This document shows, piece by piece, positions 49,990 to 58,263 of a DNA stretch of 64,000 bases (its first letter is position 1; each line of letters begins with the position of its first letter). A model generated the notes under the pieces. The model ran no database searches, had not been told where the DNA came from, and saw only the letters and a list, made by a program, of their open reading frames with translations. The position numbers were made by a program, and so were the translations under genes. Source of the stretch: Amycolatopsis acididurans (lineage in GTDB: Bacteria; Actinomycetota; Actinomycetes; Mycobacteriales; Pseudonocardiaceae); assembly GCF_012328925.1 (NCBI RefSeq), contig NZ_JAAXLS010000003.1:124001-188000 (forward strand). Reading direction: 5' to 3'.

Positions 49990-51014
49990 CAGCGTGTCCC
50001 CCTCGCCAGGAAGTCGGTCAAGGTCTGGGGCGGCTGCCCGGCCGGTGGTGGCGGCTGGCCGGTCAGCACCGGCAGCAGCGTGTTCGGGATGTCGAGCGTG
50101 CCGACCAGGTTGAGGTAGTCGCCGGGCACCGCCTTGGCGATCTTGTCCTGGAACGGCGCGAGTTTCGCGAGCGTGTCGCCGAGCTGACGGTCCATCCCGG
50201 CCACCTGGTCGAGCAGCGGCCGCATGTCGTGCACGAGACCGAGCACCTCGTCTTCGGTCTTGCCCAGCACGTCCTGGGTCACGGTGCTCAGGGTGGTGAC
50301 GCGGCCGAGCAGGGTCTCGAAGTCGCCGCGTTCGCCGATGAGCACCTGCAGTGCCGGGGTGATCCTGGTCAGTCCCGCCTCGATCGTCGCGCGTTCGCTG
50401 GTGGCGGTTTTGGCCAGCGTGTCGAGCGAGTCGAGGGTGTGGGTGATCTCCCCGCGGTGCGCGTCGACCCCGGCCAGCAGGCGGTCGAGCCGGCCGAACA
50501 GGTCCCGGATCTCGCCGGTGCGCCCGCCGAGCGCGGTGTTGGCCTCGGCGACGACCGTGCGGGCCTGTTCCAGTCCGGCGCCGTTGAGGGTGGTGCCCAC
50601 GGCGGCGAGCAGGTCCTCCACGGAAGGGCCACGCGAGGTGTCGGTGACCGGGATGGTGCCGCCGTCGCCGAGATAGTCCTGTCCCTGCCCTGGCGGCGTG
50701 GTCAGTGCGATGAACTCCTCACCCAGCGCGGAGGTCACCTGCAGTTCGGCGTGCGTCCCCCTCGGCAGCTTGACGTCCTGGCGCACCGCGATCGTGACCC
50801 GGGCCTGGAAGTCCTTGGCCTGCAACGCGCTCACCCGCCCGACGACGGCCTGCCCGAGGTGCACCTTGCCGCCGATGGGCAGGTTGGAGGCGTCGTCGAA
50901 CACGACGGTGAGGTGGTAGGAGTCGCCCTCGGGGGCGCGCCCGACCGGCAGGTCCTGGAAGCTGCAGCCGCACAGCGCGAACGCGAGCGCGGCCACCCCG
51001 ATCCGCCGCCTCAT
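49989..51014 (-). CDS. mceE: MceE-type lipoprotein
   Basis: 341 aa. The signal peptide ends in a lipobox ALCGC (Cys at 17 with ATG 51014), the hallmark of the MceE (LprK) position. The MCE domain follows (YHLTVVFDDASNLPIGGKVH, LGQAVVGRVSALQAKDFQAR), then a helical region with heptad-like repeats (LDRLLAGVDAHRGEITHTLD). Its ATG overlaps the mceD stop (ATGA). It anchors the Mce complex to the membrane through its lipid. Confidence 0.92.
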   Translation of the reverse strand: MRRRIGVAALAFALCGCSFQDLPVGRAPEGDSYHLTVVFDDASNLPIGGKVHLGQAVVGRVSALQAKDFQARVTIAVRQDVKLPRGTHAELQVTSALGEEFIALTTPPGQGQDYLGDGGTIPVTDTSRGPSVEDLLAAVGTTLNGAGLEQARTVVAEANTALGGRTGEIRDLFGRLDRLLAGVDAHRGEITHTLDSLDTLAKTATSERATIEAGLTRITPALQVLIGERGDFETLLGRVTTLSTVTQDVLGKTEDEVLGLVHDMRPLLDQVAGMDRQLGDTLAKLAPFQDKIAKAVPGDYLNLVGTLDIPNTLLPVLTGQPPPPAGQPPQTLTDFLARGTR

Positions 51015-52069
51015 CGCCCGCCTCCCAGCACCGAGCCGAGCCCGAGGGCGGAGGTCACGTCGGGCGGGAACGGGATCGGGTTCACCACACCGGGCCCGCT
51101 GCACAGCGGGATCGGGAACTTCTCGCACAGCTGCTGCGCGGCGGGGAACTGCGAGAGGTTGGTGGAGACGTCCAGCCGGATCCGCAGCCGGTGATCGGGC
51201 GTGAGCGCACGGCCGAAGTTGCCGAACGCCAGCGGCGCGGTGTCCAGCACCTCGGTCAGCGACCGCTGGTGTACCAGGATCGTGTTGGTGAGCTGGGTGA
51301 GCCGGTCCAGATCGGTCATCAGCGGCTGCCCCTGCCGGTGCACCAGGCCGGCCACCCGGGTGAGCACATCGGACAGTTGCGACAGCGCCGAACCGATCGC
51401 GTCGCGCTGCTGGTCGAACATGTCCGCGGCCTGTCCCACCTCACGCGTGACGTTGTCCACCGTTGACTTGTTGTCCGTGACGATCCGCACGAGCGTGTCG
51501 AGCGAGTCCAGCAGGGCGGTGATGTCGCCGGTGTGCCCGCCGAGCAGGCTGGAGGCCTGGGCGATGTCCCGCACCGCGTCCCGCACCCGCTGCCCGTTGC
51601 CGTCGAGCAGGGCCGCACCCGTGTGCAGCGCCTGTCCCGCCGTGGGTCCCAGCGCGGTGAGCACCGTGTCCAGCGAGGCCGACAGCTGGTCCCAGCTCAA
51701 CGGCGCATGCGTCCGCTGCACCGGGATCGTCGGTGCGTCGCCCGCGGTGTTCCCGCCGCGGTAGGCGCTCAGCTCGACGTACTTCTCGCTGATCACCGAC
51801 GGATTGACGATCCAGGCCTCCACAGTGGAGGGAAGCTGGGTGTCGGCGGGCAGCGTCATGTCCACCCGCACCGTGCCGCCCTCGGGCGTCACCGTGGTCA
51901 CCGTGCCGACCGGAACGCCTAGGATCGTCACCTTGTTGCCGGGAAACACGCCGTCGGCCTGGGTGAACTCGGCCGTCACGTGCAGCGCCGGCGTGCCGCG
52001 GAAATACCACAGGCCCCCGGCGGCGAGCAGCAGCACGACCACCACCGCCGCGGCGATCCGGTACCTCAT
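51011..52069 (-). CDS. mceD: MceD-type MCE protein
   Basis: 352 aa. N-terminal helix (IAAAVVVVLLLAAGGLWYF), MCE domain (ALHVTAEFTQADGVFPGNKV, TILGVPVGTVTTVTPEGGTV), long helical tail and a C-terminal segment with two Cys (LCEKFPIPLCSGPG). Overlaps mceC and mceE by 4 bp at each side (ATGA). An exact copy of the 11-bp palindrome (TCCACAGTGGA, 51829-51839) is embedded in the coding sequence. Confidence 0.92.
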   Translation of the reverse strand: MRYRIAAAVVVVLLLAAGGLWYFRGTPALHVTAEFTQADGVFPGNKVTILGVPVGTVTTVTPEGGTVRVDMTLPADTQLPSTVEAWIVNPSVISEKYVELSAYRGGNTAGDAPTIPVQRTHAPLSWDQLSASLDTVLTALGPTAGQALHTGAALLDGNGQRVRDAVRDIAQASSLLGGHTGDITALLDSLDTLVRIVTDNKSTVDNVTREVGQAADMFDQQRDAIGSALSQLSDVLTRVAGLVHRQGQPLMTDLDRLTQLTNTILVHQRSLTEVLDTAPLAFGNFGRALTPDHRLRIRLDVSTNLSQFPAAQQLCEKFPIPLCSGPGVVNPIPFPPDVTSALGLGSVLGGGR

Positions 52070-53055
52070 TTGCACCCCCTCGCCAGGCCGGCGACACACA
52101 ACAGGTTGTCCGGCAGCGGCCCGGCCGGGCCGGCCACGTCGGCCCAGTTGCCGTTCCCGGTCGCGTTGGCCAGGTAACGGGCGGTGGGGGCGAGCTTGTC
52201 GATCGCGGCACCCAGGTTCTGCTCACTCGCCGACAACGTGCCCGTCAGCCCGTGCAACTGCGCCAGCAGTCCCTCGACCTGCGGCCCGTCGTCACGCAGC
52301 AGCGCATCGGCGGTGCCGGTCAGCTCGTTGAGATCCGAGATCAGCTGGGACAGGGCGGTGCGGCGGTCGATCAGCGTGCGCAGCACCAGATCCGCGTTGC
52401 CCAGCAACGACACCAGGGTGTCCTTCTGCGCGACCAGCGTGCCCGTCACCTGCTGCGCCCCGGTGAGCAGCCGCGAGATCTCCTGGTCGTTCTCGGCGAG
52501 CACGCCGGTGACCGCGCTGACGCCGTCGAGCGCCTGCGAAAGCTGCCCGGGATCCTTCGGCGCCACGTCGATCAGGGTCTGCATCATCTGCCGCAGCTGG
52601 TCCAGGTTCAGCTGCTGCGTCGTTTGCTGCGCCTGCCTGCCCAGATCGTCGAGCAGGTACGGCACCGAGGTCCGCTCGAGCGGGATAGTGTCACCGGCGT
52701 GCATCTGTCCGGGCCCGCCGGGTTCGACGCTCAGATACCGGCGCCCCAGCACGGTCATCAGCTTCACCGAGGCGCGGGTCGCGGTCCCGAGCGGAACCGC
52801 GGAATCCAGCCGGAAGCTCACCTCGACCCGGTCCCCCGCGAGCCGCACCCCGGTGACGCGCCCGGCCGGAACACCGGCCACATACACCGGATCGTCCTGT
52901 TTCAGCCCGCTCGCGTTCGCGACCACGGCGTGGAAGTCATCGGTCTTGGCCTGGAAGATCAGGCCCGGCACGAACAGCGCCGCCGCCAGCAGCGCGACCG
53001 CGACCGCCGCCGCGATCAGCCCGGTGCGCACGGGATTGCTTCCGCCCCAGTTCAT
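52066..53055 (-). CDS. mceC: MceC-type MCE protein
   Basis: 329 aa from ATG 53055 (ATGA overlap with mceB). N-terminal helix (VRTGLIAAAVAVALLAAALF), MCE domain (FHAVVANASGLKQDDPVYVA, GVPAGRVTGVRLAGDRVEVS) and a helical tail rich in Gln and Leu (QAQQTTQQLNLDQLRQMMQT). The C-terminus is short with two Cys (LLCVAGLARGC). Mid-operon subunit of the lipid importer. Confidence 0.92.
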   Translation of the reverse strand: MNWGGSNPVRTGLIAAAVAVALLAAALFVPGLIFQAKTDDFHAVVANASGLKQDDPVYVAGVPAGRVTGVRLAGDRVEVSFRLDSAVPLGTATRASVKLMTVLGRRYLSVEPGGPGQMHAGDTIPLERTSVPYLLDDLGRQAQQTTQQLNLDQLRQMMQTLIDVAPKDPGQLSQALDGVSAVTGVLAENDQEISRLLTGAQQVTGTLVAQKDTLVSLLGNADLVLRTLIDRRTALSQLISDLNELTGTADALLRDDGPQVEGLLAQLHGLTGTLSASEQNLGAAIDKLAPTARYLANATGNGNWADVAGPAGPLPDNLLCVAGLARGCK

Positions 53056-54053
53056 CGGCACACCTGCGAATGCGGCCCGCCGGAGAGGTCGATCTCACCG
53101 AGCGGCCCGGTGTCGAGGTTGAGGTTGCAGACGTAGATGTTGACCCACCCGCCGTAGTCCAGCGCACGGTCGAGGTTGTCCAGCAAGGCGGGCGCCCGTC
53201 CCACCGCGTCGGTGAACGCGGCCGAGTTGTGGGTGAACGTGGTCGCCGCGCCGGTCAGCGAGTCGAGCAGGGGCCGCAGCTCCGGGCGGATCTTGTCCAC
53301 CGCGCCGGACAGGGTTCCGGCGAGCGTGGTGCCCGCGTCGATCGCGTCGGCGATCTGACCCCGGTCCTGCGCCAGACCCGTGACCAGCGTGTTCAGCGAG
53401 CCCAGAAGCTGCTGGAAATCCGTGCGGTGCGTGAGGCTGAAATCGACCAGCGAGTTGAGGTTGGTCAGCACGCTGGAGAGCACCGCGCGGCGCGAGACGA
53501 GCTCCTGGGTGACCGAGATCGTGTGCGTGAGCAGGCTCTGCACGGTGCCGCCCTCGCCCTGGAACAACGCGATGATCTCGCCGGTGAGCTGGTTGACCTG
53601 GGCGGGATCGATCGCGTCGAACAGCGGCCGGAAACCGCCCAGCAGCGTGGTCAGATCCACTGCCGGCTGCGTCCGCCCGACGGGCACGCGGGTGCCGGGC
53701 ACGAGCGCGGGCAGGCCCTGCGGGCCGCTCGGGCCGGGCAGGATCGTCACCACGCGCCCGCCGAGCAGGTCGGCATAGCGGATCGCCAGCCGCACGTCCG
53801 CCGGAATGTGCTGGCCGGGGTCGACGTCGAAACCCACCACCGCCTGACCGTGGTCGATCCGGACGTCGCCGACCCGGCCCGCACGCACCCCGCCGATCAG
53901 CACATCGGCACCGGACACCAGCCCGGTCGCGTCGGTGAACACCGCCTCGTAATGGTTGCCGTCGAACGGTTTCGTCAGCGTGTTCACCACGACGACACCG
54001 CAGAACACCGCCGCCACCAGGAACACGACCAGCCCGATCGAGGTCTTGATCAC
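53052..54053 (-). CDS. mceB: MceB-type MCE protein
   Basis: 333 aa from GTG 54053 (GTGA overlap with mceA). Basic start then a helix (LVVFLVAAVFCGVVVVNTL), MCE domain (YEAVFTDATGLVSGADVLIG, GVRAGRVGDVRIDHGQAVVG) and helical tail. The NIYVCNLNLD near the C-terminus is typical of the MceB position. Part of the same translationally coupled series. Confidence 0.92.
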   Translation of the reverse strand: MIKTSIGLVVFLVAAVFCGVVVVNTLTKPFDGNHYEAVFTDATGLVSGADVLIGGVRAGRVGDVRIDHGQAVVGFDVDPGQHIPADVRLAIRYADLLGGRVVTILPGPSGPQGLPALVPGTRVPVGRTQPAVDLTTLLGGFRPLFDAIDPAQVNQLTGEIIALFQGEGGTVQSLLTHTISVTQELVSRRAVLSSVLTNLNSLVDFSLTHRTDFQQLLGSLNTLVTGLAQDRGQIADAIDAGTTLAGTLSGAVDKIRPELRPLLDSLTGAATTFTHNSAAFTDAVGRAPALLDNLDRALDYGGWVNIYVCNLNLDTGPLGEIDLSGGPHSQVCR

Positions 54054-55204
54054 TTCCCCGTCACCACCGTCGTGCCGCGCAGCAGTGGCGCGAGCAGGAC
54101 ATCGAGCACATCCGGCTGCGGCCCGGTCAGCTGCTCGATCCGCTGCTTCTCTCCGGGGCTGCCGACGGAGCCGACGGTGCCGCCCGGTGGCGTGCCGCCG
54201 CAGTTCGGTCCCGCCAGATCGCCGTAACGCGGGCAGTCTTTCGCGGTGTAGGGGTAGGGATCGTCCAGCGTCAGCGGGGCCTTGATCGCCACCCACGGTC
54301 CGTGCGAGAACGCGCGGGTCACGGCGGCCAGCAGGTCGCCGAGGTCGCGCACGGTCGCGGGCAGCACACCGGGATGCGCGCTGACGGTGTCCATGACCGA
54401 CCCGGCGTCGTGCACCAGCGTGATCACCCGGTCCGCGTTGTCCACCAACGTCGATCCCACGACGTCGCTGGCCTCCGTACCCGCGAGCAGCAGCCGGTGC
54501 AGATCGTCCTTCTTGGCCACCAGGGTGTCCGAAAGGGATACCGCGTTGTCGAGTGTGCGGAACAGGTCCGGTGCGCTGCGGGCGAGTTCGTCGCTCAACG
54601 TGGACACAGTGGACAGATCGCCCAGCACGGCCTCGGCCAGCGGACCGGCGCCGGTCACCACCTGATGAGCCCGGTCGATCAGGGCGCCCAGCTCGGCGCC
54701 CTTGCCCCGGAACGCGTCGGCGACCGCGCCGAGCGCGGCGGAGAGCTCGGCCGGATGCAGGCTGCCCAGCAGGTCGTAGAGCTTGGTCACCGCCGCGTAG
54801 AGCTGGGCCGTGGGGGCGCTCTCGTCATGCGGGATCGTGGTTCCCGCACGCAGGCCCGGCGTCGGATCGTCGGCCACGATGTCGACGTACTGGTCGCCGA
54901 ACAGCGTGCGCGGCAGGATCCGCGCCTTCGCCGCCGCGGGCAGCATCTGCGGCGAGGGCACGTCCAGGGTGACCGTCGAACTGTCCTTCCCGGGTTCGAC
55001 GTCGGCGACGGTGCCGACGATCACGCCGCGATACTGCACCTGCGACTGCGCGCGCAGCGGGCCCGCCGACGCGGGCACGACGAGCGTCAGCTCCGGCTCG
55101 CCGTGGAAGGCGCCGGAACGGTAGGCGATCGCGCAGACCGTCGCGCCCACCAGGACGACCACCCCGATCAGGCCGAGTGCGGCCAGCCGTAGCTCCTTCG
55201 TCAT
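54050..55204 (-). CDS. mceA: MceA-type MCE protein
   Basis: 384 aa. N-terminal helix (LAALGLIGVVVLVGATVCAI), MCE domain (LTLVVPASAGPLRAQSQVQY, RGVIVGTVADVEPGKDSSTV), then the MCE/cholesterol-uptake-type helical domain with YVDIVADDPTPGLRAGTTIP. Near the C-terminus are paired Cys (DCPRYGDLAGPNC). First of the six Mce proteins; its ATG overlaps the yrbEB stop. Substrate cannot be read from sequence; sterols and long-chain fatty acids are the known cargos of relatives. Confidence 0.92.
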   Translation of the reverse strand: MTKELRLAALGLIGVVVLVGATVCAIAYRSGAFHGEPELTLVVPASAGPLRAQSQVQYRGVIVGTVADVEPGKDSSTVTLDVPSPQMLPAAAKARILPRTLFGDQYVDIVADDPTPGLRAGTTIPHDESAPTAQLYAAVTKLYDLLGSLHPAELSAALGAVADAFRGKGAELGALIDRAHQVVTGAGPLAEAVLGDLSTVSTLSDELARSAPDLFRTLDNAVSLSDTLVAKKDDLHRLLLAGTEASDVVGSTLVDNADRVITLVHDAGSVMDTVSAHPGVLPATVRDLGDLLAAVTRAFSHGPWVAIKAPLTLDDPYPYTAKDCPRYGDLAGPNCGGTPPGGTVGSVGSPGEKQRIEQLTGPQPDVLDVLLAPLLRGTTVVTGK

Positions 55205-56040
55205 TGCGGCGCCATCCCCGGAAGCGTCTGGTGCAGGCCCCACAGCAGGATCGTCAGCACGACGTCCGCGGTCATGATCAGCACGATGCTGGTGCGCAGC
55301 GCCCGCCCCGCCGCGCGGCCGACGCCTTCGGGGCCACCACTGGCGAAGAAACCGTGGTAGCAGTGCACGAGCGTGACGATGCCGGCGAAGAACACCGCCT
55401 TGAGCAAGGAATACAGCACGTCCTGGGGCGGCAGGAACAGCGAGAAGTAGTAGTCGTAAGTACCCGAGGACTGCCCGTTGAGGTTGACCACGGTGATCCC
55501 GGTGGCCACATAGGACGCGAACAGCCCGACCAGATACAGCGGCACCACGGCGATGAACGCGGCGAGCATCCTGGTGGTCACCAGGAACGACACCGGCGGC
55601 ACGCTCATCGACTCCAGTGCGTCGACCTCGTCGGAGATCCGCATGGCGCCCAGTTGCGCGGTGAACCCGGTGCCCACTTTCGTGGCGAGCGCGATGCTGG
55701 CCACGATCGGCGCCAGCTCCCGTGTGTTCGCCACCGCGGACATCACCCCCGCCAGCGGGGAGAGGCCGACGAGGTCCAGCCCGCGGAAGCCCTCGATGCC
55801 GACCTGTGTGCCGGCCACGAACGACATCGCGAAGATCACGCCGACCGTGCCGCCACCGGCGAGGATCGCCCCCGAACCGAAACTGATCTCCGCGGTCAGC
55901 CGCATCACCTGACGCCAGTACCGCTTGAGCGTGCGGGGCACGGCGAACACCGCGCCGACGTAGAACGCGAACTGCTGACCGATCCGCACCAGCTGGCCGA
56001 AGCCGCCGCGCCCCACGGTGCGCACGAGGTGCACGGTCAT
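55201..56040 (-). CDS. YrbEB-type ABC permease of the mce operon
   Basis: 279 aa. MlaE-family permease: helices around FAMSFVAGTQVGIEGFRGLD, the conserved cytoplasmic loop GAMRISDEVDALESMSVPPV (contact to the ATPase) and C-terminal helices with FASGGPEGVGRAAGRALRTS. It pairs with the permease encoded just upstream (4-bp overlap) to form the inner-membrane channel. The ATPase (MceG/Mkl type) is not in the window, as is usual for actinobacteria, where it is encoded elsewhere. Confidence 0.93.
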   Translation of the reverse strand: MTVHLVRTVGRGGFGQLVRIGQQFAFYVGAVFAVPRTLKRYWRQVMRLTAEISFGSGAILAGGGTVGVIFAMSFVAGTQVGIEGFRGLDLVGLSPLAGVMSAVANTRELAPIVASIALATKVGTGFTAQLGAMRISDEVDALESMSVPPVSFLVTTRMLAAFIAVVPLYLVGLFASYVATGITVVNLNGQSSGTYDYYFSLFLPPQDVLYSLLKAVFFAGIVTLVHCYHGFFASGGPEGVGRAAGRALRTSIVLIMTADVVLTILLWGLHQTLPGMAPQ

Positions 56041-56855
56041 CGGTACTCCCCCTTGGCCGGCACGAACAACGGGAAGAGCTGGCTGATCACCGCGTTGGCG
56101 ATGAACACCAGAATGAACGCCAGCACCACCGCCTCGTTGACGGCGTTGCCCACCCCCTGCGGCCCCGCGCGCACCGTCAGCCCCTTGTAGCTGGCCACGA
56201 TCGCCGACACCAGACCGAACACCGCCGCCTTGAACTCCGCCGACACGAAGTCGGTCACCGACGCGAACTGGGTCAGCGTGCCGAGGAAACTGCCCGGGCT
56301 GCCGTCGAGCACGTAGACGTGGAAGATCAGGCTCGCCCCGATGCCCACCACCATCACCAGCGCGCCGAGCAGCACGGTGATCAGGATCGCGGCGAGCACC
56401 CTCGGCACCACCAGCCGCGACACGGTCGACACGCCCATCACCTCCAGCGCGTCGATCTCCTCGCGGATCTTGCGCGAGCCCAGATCCGCGGTGATCGCCG
56501 AACCGCCGACGCCCGCGATCATCAGCGCGCACACCAAAGGCGCGGCCTGCCCGATGATCAGGAACGCCACGATCGCGCCGCCGTAGGCTTCCGCGCCGAT
56601 CTGGGCGGCGAGCGAACCGACGTTGAGCGCGACCGCGACGCCGAACGGGATCATCACCAGCACCGACGGCAGCGTGGTCACCGATGCCATGAACCACAGC
56701 TGCGAGATCGACTCCCGCAGCGAGATCTCACGCCTGACCACGGCCACGACCAGCGCGCGGATCGTGTACCAGGAAAACGCGAGCAGGTCCCCGGCCTCGA
56801 ACATCGCCTGCCCGAGCGGCCCGCGAACACGGCCGTCACCGGCCCTCGAAGCCAT
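56037..56855 (-). CDS. YrbEA-type ABC permease of the mce operon
   Basis: 272 aa from ATG 56855, with GGCAGGAG 6 nt upstream; the ATG at 56861 would leave no spacing. MlaE-family permease: LVCALMIAGVGGSAITADLG, the loop GSRKIREEIDALEVMGVSTV and LTVRAGPQGVGNAVNEAVVL. It is the first transporter gene of the operon and begins 62 bp after the stop of the double-TetR gene; an 18-bp repeat element lies in that gap. Confidence 0.93.
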   Translation of the reverse strand: MASRAGDGRVRGPLGQAMFEAGDLLAFSWYTIRALVVAVVRREISLRESISQLWFMASVTTLPSVLVMIPFGVAVALNVGSLAAQIGAEAYGGAIVAFLIIGQAAPLVCALMIAGVGGSAITADLGSRKIREEIDALEVMGVSTVSRLVVPRVLAAILITVLLGALVMVVGIGASLIFHVYVLDGSPGSFLGTLTQFASVTDFVSAEFKAAVFGLVSAIVASYKGLTVRAGPQGVGNAVNEAVVLAFILVFIANAVISQLFPLFVPAKGEYR

Positions 56856-56893
56856 GCGCATCTCCTGCCAACGCTGGTCATGGAAGCGGCTAT

Positions 56894-56911
56894 GTTAACG
56901 ACGAATCGCCA
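56894..56911. promoter_or_regulatory. Repeat element upstream of the mce operon, copy 1
   Basis: GTTAACGACGAATCGCCA, 39 bp upstream of yrbEA. It matches the element upstream of the regulator gene (58103-58120) at 14 of 18 positions in the same orientation, and both contain the palindrome GTTAAC. Confidence 0.5.
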
Positions 56912-56917
56912 ACTGGT

Positions 56918-58081
56918 CTAGCCAACGAGCAGGGTTGCCGCGAGATACGCGGTCGGTTCGACACCGACCATGTCCGGCCGCCACCGGGCGAGGTCGGCGA
57001 TGACGTTGAGCGCGGCGTGCACGCGGTAGCGGTGCTGCGCGGCCGGCCCCGGGGCGGTCTCACTCGTGAGCTCGACCCAGATGTCGACGTGCCGCCGCTG
57101 CGCGACGTGCAAGGCGTGGCGGTCGGCCTGCGGCAGGTTGACGTCCTGGGACAGATAGACCGACACCAGGTCGGCCTGCGCGAAGGACAGTCCGACGTAG
57201 GCGGCGATCAGCGCCTCCAGCGCCTCGGCGGCGGTGCCGGCGCCGGCCAGCGCGTCGGCCGTGGCGACCTCGAGCCGGGCGGCGGCGCGGTGACACGCGG
57301 CCGCGAGCAGGTCGGCCTTGCTGGGAAAATGCTTGTACACACTGGAGGCGTTGATCCCCGCGGCCGCGCCGATGTCGCCCATGCTGACGTCGTGGTAGCC
57401 GTCGCGATGGAACAGCCGGACGGCCTCGCTGATCAGGCGCTCGCGGCGGGGCAGCACGTCCGAGGCCGGCTCGGTGCCGATTCTGGTCCCGGCCGCGGGC
57501 AGGTCCCTGGCCTGCAGAATCGCGCGGCATGCGCCCAGCAGCGTGGCACGCGTCCTGGTGGGCGCGAGCCGCGCGTGGTGGGTCGACGGGCTGGCCATCA
57601 CGCTCAGCCCCGCTCGCACCAGCAGGTGCGCCTCGTCCTTGCTCAGCTCCGGGCGCGCCTCGCGCAGCAGATCGCGCAGCCTGCGCAGCGCCGCGGACAG
57701 CCGCTCACCGGCGCCGGCGCGCTCGTCGTCGGTGAGGTGGCGGCCTTCCCACTGGTAGAGCCGGGCGACGGCGCGGCGCTTGAGGGTCAGCTCGAGCAGC
57801 GCCGCGAACGTCGCCGCGAGTCGTTCGAACGGTTCGCCCGGCACGTTCACGCCACGGTCCACGGTGTCCACCATTTCGGCGCACATGCGCTGCACGGCGT
57901 CGGCGAGCAGGTCGCGCTTGGTGCGGAAGTGCCGGTAGATGGCCGGGCCCGTGATGCCGACGGCGTCGGCGATGTCGTCGATGCCGACGTTGTGGTAGCC
58001 CCGCGCGCAGAACAACTCGGCCGCGGCGAGCACGATCTGCTCCGCCCGGTTGCGGGGGCGCGTTCCCTCGGCTTGCCGCAT
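56918..58081 (-). CDS. Regulator with two tandem TetR domains
   Basis: 387 aa, about twice the family length. A first TetR helix-turn-helix lies at about 13-58 (GYHNVGIDDIADAVGITGPA, IYRHFRTKRDLLADAV) with its ligand domain to about 195; a second lies at about 215-260 (GYHDVSMGDIGAAAGINASS, VYKHFPSKADLLAAAC) with its own ligand domain to the end. The gene leads into the mce operon and is probably autoregulated through the shared 18-bp element. A covalent dimer of TetR modules could recognise an asymmetric site. The residues of both recognition helices look intact. Confidence 0.88.
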   Translation of the reverse strand: MRQAEGTRPRNRAEQIVLAAAELFCARGYHNVGIDDIADAVGITGPAIYRHFRTKRDLLADAVQRMCAEMVDTVDRGVNVPGEPFERLAATFAALLELTLKRRAVARLYQWEGRHLTDDERAGAGERLSAALRRLRDLLREARPELSKDEAHLLVRAGLSVMASPSTHHARLAPTRTRATLLGACRAILQARDLPAAGTRIGTEPASDVLPRRERLISEAVRLFHRDGYHDVSMGDIGAAAGINASSVYKHFPSKADLLAAACHRAAARLEVATADALAGAGTAAEALEALIAAYVGLSFAQADLVSVYLSQDVNLPQADRHALHVAQRRHVDIWVELTSETAPGPAAQHRYRVHAALNVIADLARWRPDMVGVEPTAYLAATLLVG

Positions 58082-58102
58082 GGGCGCAGTCTACCCACAG
58101 AA

Positions 58103-58120
58103 GTTAACCACCGTTCGCCA
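58103..58120. promoter_or_regulatory. Repeat element upstream of the double-TetR gene, copy 2
   Basis: GTTAACCACCGTTCGCCA, 22 bp upstream of the regulator start. Same orientation relative to the gene as copy 1 before yrbEA. Confidence 0.5.
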
Positions 58121-58191
58121 CAATTCCGGCTTGGCGCGCAGCCGTGCCACGGATACGATCCGGACGTGTGCGTGACGAGGAGGAGCCGCCG

Positions 58192-58251
58192 ATGGCTCAC
58201 GGGGCGTGGCGGGCGGCCGGAAGTCGTACTCGACAAGATGCCCAAGGCTGA
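58192..58251 (+). CDS. Possible 19-codon leader ORF before the second MpaB gene
   Basis: ATG 58192 follows GAGGAGGAG at ideal spacing (6 nt), the strongest ribosome site nearby, but the frame ends after 19 codons (MAHGAWRAAGSRTRQDAQG), 12 bp before the MpaB-family ATG. It could be a leader peptide affecting translation of the next gene, or a degenerate former start. No family is known. Confidence 0.25.
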   Translation: MAHGAWRAAGSRTRQDAQG

Positions 58252-58263
58252 AGGAGGTCTTCG

